From contig JANAVB010004000.1 of NCBI GenBank assembly GCA_029216955.1, positions 2,405,442 through 2,469,441 on the forward strand: a stretch of 64,000 nucleotides of DNA, read 5' to 3'. This document shows, piece after piece, positions 20,180-30,991 of the stretch. The position numbers were made by a program, and so were the translations under genes. Source of the DNA: Iris pallida. Its lineage: Eukaryota > Streptophyta > Magnoliopsida > Asparagales > Iridaceae. The first letter of the stretch is position 1. Each line of letters starts with the position of its first letter. Below the pieces are notes generated by a model. That model was given only the letters and a program-made list of their open reading frames with translations, did no database searches and was not told where the DNA came from.

Positions 20180-22805
20180 TGTAATGCCTGTGGTTCGTAT
20201 TAAGTATTCTTGGAATACGTGTACGTATTTTATTCTTGTATTGCATGATTTTTTGGCTTGGCATTCCTTCTGGGCTTGGTTTATTCCTGGTTCGGGTTGG
20301 TTGGTTCGGCTTGGCTTGGTTTTGATTGGGTTCATGATGAACCCAAGGTGAACCCCTACCTACCACCACCATTTGTATTTATTAGCCCTCTTCATTCTCT
20401 CTCTTCATTATTTACCTTCTTCTTCCTCATTTACTCCCTTCACCTACCAAAGAGAGAAGAGAGAGGTCTAGGCAAGTGCACCTTGCCACCACTTGAGAAC
20501 TACTTTTTATTTGTCCATTAGCTAGAATAGGCCATGGTGATCAACATTAGAACTTGATATTTTGTGATTTGGAGTCTCCATTGTTCTAGATCTAAGTTTC
20601 TTCTATTTTCGGTTTTGCATGGTTTTGATCTATTTAAGTTGTATTTTTATGGGTTTTGATGTTCTTATGTTGGAGAGGATTGAATTTCACCCAAGATAGA
20701 ACTTTGCAAAGTCGGATTTGGACTTGTTTGGACCAAGTTATGGACTTTTAAAGCTTGGGTTTAAGCCATGGAGTTCTTGCTGATTTGGAGAAGACAGTGA
20801 GCAGTGCACGAGCTTTTTAGCTTGTGCCACTGAGTTGCGCGCGCTCTTTAGCGCAGCGCAGTCCCCATACGCTGCCTTTTGGGAGCGTATGACTCGCATA
20901 CGCTCGCTTGCTTGACAAGGAGTCGTATGGACCCCATACGCTGCCTTTTGGGAGCGTATGACTCGCATACGCTCGTTTGCTTGACAAGGAGTCGTATGGA
21001 CCCCATACGCTGCCTTTGGAAGCGTATGACTTGCATACGCTTGACCTGAGCATGGCTTGACCTGAGCGTGGCTTAACTTGAGCGTGGCTTGACCTGAGCG
21101 TAGGTTGGCTTGAGCGTAGGCTGGCCTGAGCGTATGACTTTTGCACTGAGCGTATGGCCTTTGGCTGACTTGGTCTTATGTCAGCGTGTCAGATTTGGTT
21201 TTATTTTCCTTAAGCTTGGCTCTTCTATAGCCCTGTATATTGATATTTTATTAGATATTTTCCTGAACTTGATAATCACAAATTTATGAAATATGTTTGG
21301 AAAGGATAACTGAGCATGACGTGATTGTGACCCGTAGTGGTACACTCCTGACATAATAACCTGACATGACCTGATAGTGGCCGTCGTGGCGCACTCCTGA
21401 CTAGTACACTTGACCTGATAACCTGACATGTTATATCTTGATAAGCTGTTGCGACGGCTACCTAACATGACATGACCTGTATAATTAATCTGGACACCAT
21501 GGGCGATTGTGTTTGTATAAATAAACCAGTCCTGTCTTGCATCATGTCTAGGACAGGGACTCCTGAGTACCACGGTCAGGAGTACCTACTAAAATAGACT
21601 AAGGCTAATAACTAGATTAATACATTAGTCATGACGAGATTTCCCAGCTACAGGCAATCCCGTTACCTGGGCACGCCTTGGGATTTGTAGTCTGCTGTCG
21701 AGTAGGTCACATTTCCAGCACACTGTCATGTGTTGCACCCTTCAAGCTACCTAAGGGTACATTCGTTTCCTGGACGATGTACCCACCTGAATTCAACTCT
21801 AATCTTTTAACCCGGGTAACCTGGATGGTCTGCAGGGCTTGTGGCTGTGGTATAATCTCACTACATCTTGTTAGTAATTAGGCTTGTGACAACCCTAGTT
21901 AGTTAAAATATCAAGCCGTAATTTTTGCTTGGCCGTGAAATGATTGGATGGAGTCTAACCAGTCTAGTCTTGCCCTGATCCTGTTCCAGATTGCTGCATG
22001 ACCAGAATGCTTGTATTTATTTTACCGATAAATGGTGAGAATTCCAGGTTCTGTTCAGACGAAGGGCTACAACCCCGGTCCTTGTTTGGTTTACGGGTTG
22101 TAACCTGGTTATCTGAATAGTTTCATGGTTATCTCGTCGTATATCATCCTGGTGTATTTTCTTTATTTCCAGTTCTTACTTTTATTTATATCTTGTGCTG
22201 ATTGCTGGTTTTAGTTCTTAAGTGAAGCTTCCTTTGTGGCACTTGCTCTTTCTGGGGTCTGACCCAGCTGGTTTTGTGTGGCCAGATTTCGGAGCAGCTC
22301 CAGAGGATCTATCGACCTTCCTGCCAGATGGTGAACACTAGAAGGAACCCTGGCAACGAGTGGATTATTTTTGGCTCTCCCACTCTATTATAAAAATATT
22401 CTTTTGAGGCGTTTAGCCGATGAGCACCTGTTTAGCTCGGTTGCACTTACTTACTGTCTGCCTACGGGCTGTAACATGATTAACAGATCCTAGGGTTGAT
22501 CATGTATGACTAAACTCTTGCTAGTCCTGACATTTTGTAACGACTAGCTTCATGATCAACTGAATATGTAATGTTTGGGACGCCTTACTATTGTATATTT
22601 AATGATCATACATCTTGTGACTTTTACTTACTTGCTTGTGATTGAGACACTAGGCTTGTTCATGACCTTAAGAGACTGTTGGCTTGTAGATAAACCCTCA
22701 TGTATCTAGACAGCCGTGACCGTATAGCGAGATGGATTCCATTTTATATACGTAGCTGGCTATGTCTGCCCCCGCTCTCCAGTATTCTGGTTCTGGGGCG
22801 TGACA
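20180..22805 (+). repeat. Tekay LTR 3 (2626 bp)
   Basis: Terminal LTR. Collinear with LTR 2 except for a 31-bp deletion after GATATTTT near 21260; short T/C-rich sequence at both sides fits a slippage deletion. Ends GGGGCGTGACA and is followed by the TAATC duplication. Carries the short conserved frame at 22288-22341. Confidence 0.95.
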
Positions 22806-23073
22806 TAATCCACTTCACATGAGTTTGTGAGAGAAAGTGATCCTCAAGTTAAGTTGTACCAACTTGAGAGAAGGCCATTTGTAATCTTTCATTTGATTAT
22901 AGTAAAACGACGAAGAAGGGACGGATGGAGGACGTAGGCTCAAATTGAGCTGAACCTCGGTAAATATTGTGTGTGTGCAATCTTTCTTATTTTTTCTTCT
23001 CTTCCATTTTTTTAGTTTATTTTCATCTCATCACAAAGACATGAAATGTCTTGTTTTTTTCCAACAAAAAACC
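22806..23073 (+). mobile_element. Copia-like LTR, right part
   Basis: Continuation of the LTR left at 4336, beginning with the second TAATC. Holds AGGACGTAGGCTC and GAACCTCGGTAAATATTGTG, typical of the 3' part of plant copia LTRs. The end is uncertain (CCAACA near 23073 is one candidate). Confidence 0.45.
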
Positions 23074-23446
23074 ATGTCAACCCAACAAAACAAAGAGAAG
23101 GACAATACACAAGAGCGAAATACAACATATTGTAGTGTATTTCTTGAGTCTTTGTTTGACAATCATTGGTAGCAGTTATTATGAGAGATTTTTAAAGTAC
23201 CGGTTATGAACAGTTCTTTTAAAACTATCTAATTTATGCTTGATAATTCATTAACGAGTGGTTCTGAAATTTATTTAGAATAATAAAATTACTTATATGT
23301 CGATATATAAGCAAAAACTCACAAAAAAATGCATTGCTTTCCCAAATAATAGTTTATACACTCGTATAACTCGTAAGAATAAAATGGTTTAGCAATTATT
23401 AAATCATAAATATTGAGAGAAAATCATTCACTACCACATCAAATAG
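23074..23446. other. No gene seen; AT-rich DNA
   Basis: Short open frames only. The last 25 bases before the TRIM (AATCATTCACTACCACATCA) recur almost exactly after it, at 24420-24444. Confidence 0.5.
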
Positions 23447-24395
23447 TGTTTGGAATGCAGTGTGATCCAAACCGGAGTTGGCTCATGAGGTGCGATATTG
23501 AATTGGGCCCATGTGCCTTAAAAGAGAATTCTCATGAAATAGCTAAACTAATTCCAATTACCTACACCTCATGATCCCACCTCCTACCCGATGTGAGACT
23601 AAATTACCAACTCCATTGTCATCCCCTTTTTGAGTGCTCAACAAGAAACGAGATACAATCCAACAATCTCCACCTTAGATAGTTTTCGCTAGCCGAATAG
23701 TACCGTAGCACACTTGCTACATTCGTCCGTGCTATCTTTTGTTCGTTTCCGTCAGCCGAACAACGTTAGCATTCATGCTACTTTTTATCTTGTTTCCTCA
23801 AGCCGCATAACACCTTAGCACACTTGCTACATTTGTCCGTGCTACCTTTTGTTTGTTCCCGCCAGCCGAACAACTTTAGCATTTCTGCTACTTTTTATTC
23901 GTTCCTGTGTGCCAACCATAACGTCTTGCTCTACCCTGGACGTGTCAAACCCACATTTTGAAGCCAATCCGTGTAGTTACATATGCTCCTAACTCCCGTA
24001 TATCCGTGTAACTCCACCAAGGGCGTGTCAGACCCACCTTTTGAAGCCAATCCGTGTAGTTACATATGCTCCTAACTCCCGTATATCCGTGTATACACAT
24101 AAACGTTCAGCACCATCGGTCTCGAATCAATTAGACTCGTCCAAATCCGTCCCGTAACCATGGACACTAATACCACTTGTTGGGAACACGGTGCGTCCCG
24201 AACCGGAGTTGGCCCACGAAGTGCGATATTGAATTGGGCCATATGTCTTAAAAGAGAACTTTCATGTAAGGCCTGAACCAATTCCAATTATCTACATCTC
24301 ATGATCCCACCTCCTACCTGATGTTGGACTAAATTACCAACTTTATTGTCATCCCCTTTTTTGAGCGCTCAACCAGAAACTAGATACAATCCAAA
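23447..24395 (-). mobile_element. TRIM-type non-autonomous LTR element
   Basis: Two direct repeats of about 219 bp (23447-23665 and 24178-24395) enclose about 510 bp without coding capacity. Read on the minus strand, each LTR has TGTTGG...CCAACA-type ends. The right LTR is followed (minus sense) by AAG and TGGTATTAGTGTCCATGG, a tRNA-Met primer site with changes, and AAGGTGGAGAT precedes the left LTR as polypurine tract. AATAG flanks both sides if one C is missing at the right LTR end. The AGTCCCACATCGG-type motif lies inside the LTR (minus sense, partly changed). Confidence 0.8.
23941..24093. repeat. 83-bp tandem duplication inside the TRIM
   Basis: CGTGTCAAACCCAC at 23941 and CGTGTCAGACCCAC at 24024 start two copies that run to CGTATATCCGTGTA. 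Upstream (23690-23905) the motif CTAGCC/CAGCCGAACAAC...TAGCACACTTGCTAC also repeats. Confidence 0.8.
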
Positions 24396-24997
24396 AATAG
24401 ACCGTAATATTTTATGGTAATCATTCACTAACACATCAAATGGATCACAAAATTTAAAGAACTTACATTTTAGAGGAAGTACCGTCAGATGAGACATCAA
24501 GAGAAACAAAGATGTGAAGTAAGAAATATGGTAGGAAATTACTAGTTGTAATCATTCATTTTATAAGGATATAATTGGAAGAAAAAAAAAGTTCTCAAAA
24601 CACTGAGATGTTTACAAAAATGCCCATAATTTCATTCTATTAATTTTTTATAGTTTTTGAATCGACAAAAATCAGTTATTCAAAAAAATTACCAAATTTT
24701 TTTAAAAAAAACATTTCATAAACCACCGGTTCAATTCTTTTCTAAAACCAACAAAAATATCATTGCCAAGTAGATCGACTAACAAATCCGATAGTTTCAT
24801 GTCCATTGACTAACGCATGATTCCAGCGCCGCATGTGGTGCTTTCTGAAAACCCCTTCGACCAAACACATGTTTTCTGAAACATTGTATTATAAACCATG
24901 GTCTCGGTGTTTCTAAAGCAAGTCCAACCCTCACTATCTGTGCTTCCCAAACTGATCTTAGAAAACAATCAATACAAGTACCACATCAATTTGATAA
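24396..24997. other. No gene seen; AT-rich DNA
   Basis: Low-complexity A/T runs and short frames only. Right of the TRIM it repeats the 24-bp flank found on the left. Confidence 0.5.
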
Positions 24998-25328
24998 TCA
25001 TGTCAATTCAAATCCGCAAAACCATGCCATAGTACATGAACCTTGGCTTCCAAAATGCAATGTATCTGCATTTCCATCGTTACAAGAAAGGTACATAAAT
25101 GTATCTAGACCAGATTGAAAAACAATGTGCAAGGATCCAAGTGCTCCTGTAGCACCTGCAAGAGAGAGTGAAAAAGTGTGGTAATCTACAGAATGCATAA
25201 GAAGAAAGAAGAATATGATTTGCTTCACCACACAACATTGAGGTTCTTCCTGTAGCTGCAACACCAAAATCTGGGGACAAGAGTCTGAGCCCACTAGTGC
25301 AAAGGATCAAGAACCAAGACATGTACAT
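24998..25328 (-). pseudogene. Spliced exon remnant of an unidentified protein
   Basis: On the minus strand the frame from 25328 (MYMSWFLILCTSGLRLL...) reaches TGTG|GTGAAG at 25229/25228. A 73-nt intron ending TTGCAG (25156) would join it in phase 1 to the second frame, giving ...TSMLCGATGALGSLH... and ending ...GSQGSCTMAWFCGFELT with a stop at 24998. Composition is unlike the surrounding elements. I do not recognise the family. It could be the 3' end of a cellular gene, a captured gene piece, or chance. Confidence 0.35.
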
Positions 25329-25646
25329 TCATCTGGGGTCTGTTGGAAAACGAACTCTCTCAGGGACCCAAATGTATAGTCGACCTACCATGGACACAAA
25401 TATGAGATGATAGATCCAGGACCGGCTCAGGGGTTGGATTGTCCTATCTGGAGCTAATTTTCGTTGCCCCTTGATCCTTATTGTAGGCCGATCCTGAAGG
25501 GCACCCGCAACCCCGACCTCTATTGAGATCACGCTGAGCCTTGGGGTTATCCTAACCAGAGGGGGGCATCCAAGCCCCAAGTCTTGTCTAACTTACACCT
25601 GATCCGACCCTGGATAGCTCAGTAACACAAATCAACACCTATATAT
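25329..25646. other. No gene seen
   Basis: Mixed-composition DNA between the exon remnant and the copia LTR. A minus-strand frame of 83 codons (25329-25580) has no recognisable motif. Confidence 0.4.
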
Positions 25647-26981
25647 TGTTGAAATGTATTGAAATTACTCTATAGAAATGGTCCACATCCATGTGGCAAT
25701 CCAATTGTGTATTTTAATACAATATTCTTTTTTTATTGACTTGTGCACATAAAAAAATGGTAGGATTTCTTCTCCTAGAGGGCAAGGTCCAAGACCTCTA
25801 AGAAATAATTATGTTTTTGTCACCCATTTCTTGAGAATTTTTCTTAGGCGCTAGGTCCCGAAGGGACTCGGACTCGAGCGAATGACGCAAAGTGGCATTT
25901 TGATGACGCACTTTTTTAGTACTGGGGCACAATTTTTGATGGAAAACTGAGAAAATAAAGCAATTGTAAAATAACGTTTCTAGCAACACTCCAAAGAAGA
26001 TGCTTGATAGAGATCCTTGGAGGATTCTGGATTACAAAAATCTAAGAAGATTTCGTAATAGCAGCAAACGATTATAGTACTTCTAAAAAGAAAGTACAAA
26101 TCGAGTTGCTAGCAGCAGCAGCGAAGTGGATGAAAGGCGATAGAAGGAAGAACAGCCTGCTGGGGTAAATTATCACCGTTGCTCAAAGCTTGATTCGTTC
26201 CACACGAACAGCTTCCAGGAACCAGCAAGTTCAACGGAGAACTTTGGAACGCTCCGCTCTTCTGACTCCTCGGATGGCGTACGGACTCCTGCGCTAAGTG
26301 GCGCTGGTGCACTGCTTCTCTCAAACTCTGTGAATTTTATAAGGAATTGTGTTAAGAAACATTTTGTCCTTCTGTGTATTGAGAGAGAGAGAGCAGAGAA
26401 GCTTTTATAGCCCCGCTCTATAACCACCCAGTTAGCAACATATTCGGGATGTGGAGAGAAACCGTTTCGAACATGCTGTAACTGCTCAATCGTGCACAGA
26501 CACGATCTGAGTTGAATGGCGCACATCGCATGCAAGCTGCGCCACCTGCCATTCGTGCACAGAGCTACCAGCACAACTTGCGCAACGCGCGCACAGTGCG
26601 TCCAGCGCAACATGCGCACTGCACGCACTTGTGCCACACGCGCACCGCACGCACAGCGCGACTAGCGCAACGCTAGCACTTATGCCACATGCATAACCTG
26701 CGCCACCTGCACTACTTGCACCACCGAGTCCGAGTCCAAGTCGCTGTCCCTACGGGACTTAGCTCCATTGAAAATTAATTTCCAAGAGCAAAAAACATGA
26801 ATGCTTCATTGTTGATTTTGCCTTTTTTTCACTAGAAAAATACCTCCACATGGCACATCCATGTGCACCTCCACACCACTTATGCATCTCTAAACAAGCA
26901 TAGCTTATATATAGAGATACATTTCTTTTGGCCTAGCCGATGTGGGACTAAAATTTCAAATACAAAGGCCAAAATCCCAAC
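25647..26981 (-). mobile_element. Copia 3' LTR, minus orientation
   Basis: On the minus strand it starts TGTTGGGATTTTGG right after the purine-rich GATATATGGGAGAT, carries AGTCCCACATCGGCTAGG, and has a TATA box (TATAAAAG, 26402-26409 inverted) followed by a CT-rich leader. The 3' end is set at CATTTCAACA (25647), which makes TGTTG...CAACA ends; this boundary is less certain because an ATG (ATGGGTGACAAAAAC, near 25829) would then fall inside the LTR. The GC-rich part (26500-26720) has many GTGCG/GCGCA repeats. Confidence 0.6.
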
Positions 26982-27363
26982 AATCTCCCATATATCTCTA
27001 TATATGGGTTTGAGTGTTCCCACAGTAACTGTCCATCATGCATTAGGAGAGATGTCACTGACGACTTGAATCTTCTCGCATGGGTCAAACAACAGACTAT
27101 AATACAAGAATGGACTAAGCCTTGAATTCTATACCATAGCTGAAATTCTTTCCACTCACATAATGTAGTTATATGTGCTTCTAGATGCACATTAAAGGCC
27201 CTGTGCCAGCCTGGTTTTAGTGTATAATTTTGGGCGTCTATAAGTTTACCCTCAAGAGACGGCCTGCTATCTTTGTCCATACACTATATGTGAGTTCTTT
27301 ATTAAAGAGACATGGCATAAAGCGCCTTGTGCTTCTCTTGCGGTGCTACGTCGCTATGACATG
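26982..27363 (-). other. Copia 3' untranslated region, left part
   Basis: Lies between the 3' LTR and the solo LTR insertion and continues at 31370. Contains the polypurine tract beside the LTR and, at 27340-27354, the first of the GCGG...CGC-type small hairpins. Confidence 0.6.
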
Positions 27364-27780
27364 TATCACTACCACATTTCTAGTGTGAGGGTATTTTTGT
27401 CATTTTTGGGGTAATTTAAATTTATTAGAATTTATTTGAATTTATGGAAATTTTTAGGAATTATTTTGGAATTGTTTGAACTAGATTGATTTTGGCTAGT
27501 CTTGACCCTTGTAAACCAACCTAGGAGCTAACCCTAGTTAGTATGGACTTGGTTAGGTTATATGACTCTAGTCTAACCTAAGCTAATCCTTGGTTTGGTC
27601 ATTAGACTCTAGTTAGCAATAGGAATTAGAAAGTCATAAGCCATGGCTTATGATTTAGAACCATTAATAAATCAATTCAAGCCATAGCTTTGTAGGTCGG
27701 CCCAAAGCCCAAGACATTGCTAAGCCCTAATCCCTAGACTAAGTGGCCGGCCACCCCTATCTACATTGGGAACATCACCC

Positions 27781-27788
27781 TATAAATA
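27781..27788 (+). promoter_or_regulatory. TATA box in the 4.0-kb solo LTR
   Basis: TATAAATA followed by a leader-like tract starting near 27810 (GCCTCTTTCTTAGG). Confidence 0.5.
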
Positions 27789-28109
27789 CTCTCCTAAATT
27801 TAGGGTTGCCTCTTTCTTAGGAAAGCTCAAAGTTTAAGAAAGGTTTGTTTCCTATTTCATTTAATCCCTAGATTTCCATTCCATTTCCTTTTTCATTCAA
27901 ATCTCTTCCATTAGGTTCTAATATACCCACTCTTGCTGTTATTGAAGTTTCATTTCAGTTTGGTATTGTTTTGTGGGATTGGGACATCAAGGAGAAGAGC
28001 TATTGAAATGGGGTTTTTCTTGAAAGTTCAAGTATAGGTAACTTCCTCATTTCTCCATGAAATTCCGATTTCTTTACATATGTAGGAAGCCCTAGGAGTC
28101 CCCTAAGTG

Positions 28110-28760
28110 TCTGCATTGGTTTCGTGTCAGGTTTCATAAGTTTCGTGTCCTATTTGGACACGTATCATTGTCCCTATGAATGTGTTTGTGTAAATGCCTC
28201 AAAAGAACTTTTTGGGTTATTTACGAAATCTATTTGATTGAAAATTACTATTTTGTTGTCGCTTACATATTTCTTTTGGTCTGAGGTGATATTGGTGTGG
28301 TGTCGTATCAGTTTGGACACGGGGACACGTTCGCGCGCGCTCGGGACTGTATGCCCTGCTGCTCGGGGGTTCCACAGGACACGATACGGCTTATTTCGAC
28401 ACGAAACTTTGTAGGATCCTTGGGGCATCTTCTGTCACCACGCTCCCCAAATTTTGTTGGGTTTCGTGCATTGGTTGGAGAGAAATCAGTCGTGCACTGA
28501 TTTTTCCCTGTCCTGTGTACAGTGTAATTTAGCCACTGATACGGCTCGATTACTCAGACACGACGACACGAGGACACGATGCAGTCACTTAGACACGAGC
28601 ACCTAGACCTAGCCTAGGTGGGGACACGACCACGAGGCCTGGGTTGGCCTGTGTCGGGTGCACGACACGCGTGCACACCCGCACGAGGCTGTCCCAGTGT
28701 GTGTGTGTGTCCAGTTTTCCTGTTTTTAGTTTTAAATTGGATTGGACACGTTTGTGTCCA
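28110..28760 (+). repeat. GACACG hexamer cluster
   Basis: At least ten copies of GACACG or CGTGTC, often as GGACACG or GACACGA, spaced irregularly. The related solo LTR has a similar cluster (GGACAC, GACACGA) at about 53000-53250. Confidence 0.6.
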
Positions 28761-29724
28761 CTTTGGTGGACACAAACTCATCACTTGACACATATACAAC
28801 ATGTAGTTATGTTACCAACCTTTTAAATCACATTTTAAATGTATTTTCATTAATTGTTTGTAAATTTACCAATTTCTGAACTGTGCATTGATTTTCTAAT
28901 TTTTCCAGATTTTGATGTTGATCTTTGCCATCATTTTTAAACCCATTAATACTGTCAACATGTAGGTTTAAGTCCCTAAATCTATTCTCCTATATGTTAT
29001 CTTGCTGTGTTCGAAATTTGGGATTGTTTGGTCGTAGTTTGGGGTTAAAAACTGAGATTTGAAGGTTATGACTGAAAACTGGAATTTTGTAACTATTGTG
29101 AACTGATTTTGAGTTCTATTATGAGCAATGGATGATTTCTAATGTGGTATGCAACCGGGGAAGGAACTGAACTTATAGACTGAAATCTAGGAATTAGTTT
29201 TTATGGATGAAAACTGAGTTTTAAATAAAGGTGTACTGATCTGCAATGTTCTTCAAAACCTGAGATTTTTACCTAATGTTTTGACGTTTCTAAAATGTAT
29301 ATTAGTGTTTGTGTTCCCTTAAAACCTGGGATTTTGTATTAGACTCATTGGCTCAGTTCCTATCATCAGGACAGACCTATCTCCCTCACACTTTTTCCCT
29401 CTACACACAGTCACACACACTGCCACTATTTCCAGGTTTTACACATGTATACACTAGCCACTGTTTTCCAGTTTCCTCACAGTCCACTCTCCCTCCCACA
29501 CACACACACACATGTCTAACTTCACCCACTCACACCATTCCCTCACTAGCAGTTACACCACACTCTCTCTACACACATTGTTTTACACACACATACACAT
29601 TATCACACACACATGAGCCCCTTTATGCACATGTATATATTTCTATGTATTAGCTTAATATTGTATGGGTTACACATTAGCCTATGGTTATATATGATAT
29701 ATATAATGTATATGTATAGTATAG

Positions 29725-29728
<4 letters not shown>

Positions 29729-29818
<90 letters not shown>
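29729..29818. repeat. (TA)n microsatellite
   Basis: Uninterrupted TA run of about 90 bases inside the solo LTR. Confidence 0.97.
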
Positions 29819-29820
<2 letters not shown>

Positions 29821-29990
29821 GTGATGTTCCTAATAGTTGTACTATAACCTAGGTAATGTACACATATAGGTAATATGTAGGAATGCCAACTAACATGTGT
29901 AGTTGGTCTAGATAGCCTAGTAGTGTGGTGTACTACCTTGTATAGGTTGAGTGACCTAGTATAGACTAATGTAGTCTAGTGTAGACTAGT

Positions 29991-30100
29991 TTGACCTAAT
30001 TTAGACTTGGTTGACCTAGTCTGACCATAGTTAACTTAGGTTTGACTTCTTGGTTGACTAGAGTTGACCAAGAGTTGACTTTGGCCTAGATTGACCTAGA
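29991..30100 (+). repeat. TTGAC-rich (W-box-like) cluster
   Basis: Seven TTGACC/TTGACT hexamers in 110 bp, embedded in degenerate GACCTAGT repeats. A denser array occupies the corresponding part of the related solo LTR at 51631-51966. Confidence 0.55.
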
Positions 30101-30875
30101 TTCATGTAGAATGCATAGTAGGACTTTATTATACCATTTTGGACTTGTTGTGACTTGTGCTGTTCTGATTAGGAGCCAGACACCACTCCTCGGACAGTAC
30201 TTTCATATTGGACACTCAGATACCAGGCGAGTACATTCCCTGATCATTTCATATCCTGCTTAGAATTATTTCCTGCATTAAATTACTTTACTTGTGCTGT
30301 CACGACATTATCACGGATTGGTACTATATAGATCTCTTCATGTGATGTTATCCCCCTCGGGAGCATCGGGTACATTGTGTCATGTGCGTTTCACTTTCAT
30401 CATGTACTCCTGTGCTTTCACCATACATGTACACTCTTGTGAATCATGTACTCTCATGTTCACAGAGCCCTCATGTATACTATCATGTGCATCCTTTCAT
30501 GGGCCCCCATGTGATATCATGTATAATAATATAACCTGCTTAGATCCTTGTGTATTGATTGGGGAAACGGAGGAGTGCTAGTAGTCATGTGAACAATTCC
30601 ATAGTAGTGTAGTTCATGTGAAACTCCTTAGTGTAGATCATGTACAAATCTGTTCTGTTCACATGTGCTATCCTGTACTCTGACTCACTAGCCACTGTTA
30701 GTTCCTTACTTATAGTAGATATTTCTATTACAGTTCTCTCTCTCTGTTTACATACTATATTCTTCAGCACCTGTATCTTACTTTACTGCATGATTATATT
30801 TTCTAACCTGCTATGAACTGTTGAGATGTACTGTACTCGCTCCTGTCCTGACTGAACCTGTTAAAAATATTACAG

Positions 30876-30991
30876 AGGACGAGGAGGAGGCTTGTCTGGA
30901 TACTTACTACGGGGCAGACTTAGATGACACTTGCGAGCTGGACCCTCAGGAGGACCCAGCTCTAGCTGAGGACATCACCCCCATTGTCTAG
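30876..30991 (+). other. Acidic exon-like frame in the solo LTR
   Basis: After AATATTACAG and two bases, a frame of 37 residues reads DEEEACLDTYYGADLDD... and closes at TAG (30989). The related LTR at 50594-50703 (minus) keeps the acceptor-like ATATTACAG, the phase, the acidic character and TYYG. A donor-like CAG|GCGAGT lies upstream at 30224. Function unknown. Confidence 0.45.

Larger units (their letters stand above)
4337..22805 (+). mobile_element. Two-bodied Tekay (Ty3/gypsy chromovirus) array: LTR-body-LTR-body-LTR
   Basis: Three LTRs (4337-7527, 12526-15182, 20180-22805) alternate with two complete internal regions in the same orientation. Each body has a primer-side leader, Gag, protease, RT, RNase H, integrase and a C-terminal chromodomain-like tail, then the polypurine region GAGGACGGAATTCTTTTAAGG. 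Outer flanks share TAATC. The middle LTR is simultaneously the 3' LTR of body A and the 5' LTR of body B. Unequal recombination between LTRs of two allelic or sister copies of one insertion gives exactly this structure. Confidence 0.93.

Noticed and set aside
23447..23665. Possible Cassandra-type (5S rRNA-bearing) TRIM
   Set aside because: No 5S rRNA-like promoter boxes are visible in either LTR, although size and primer site would fit.
26173..26637. 154-codon minus-strand frame in the copia LTR
   Set aside because: It spans the LTR promoter and the GTGCG-rich repeat and shows no domain.
29309..29653. Plus-strand frame rich in Thr/His/Ser
   Set aside because: Driven by (CA)n-like simple repeats inside the solo LTR.
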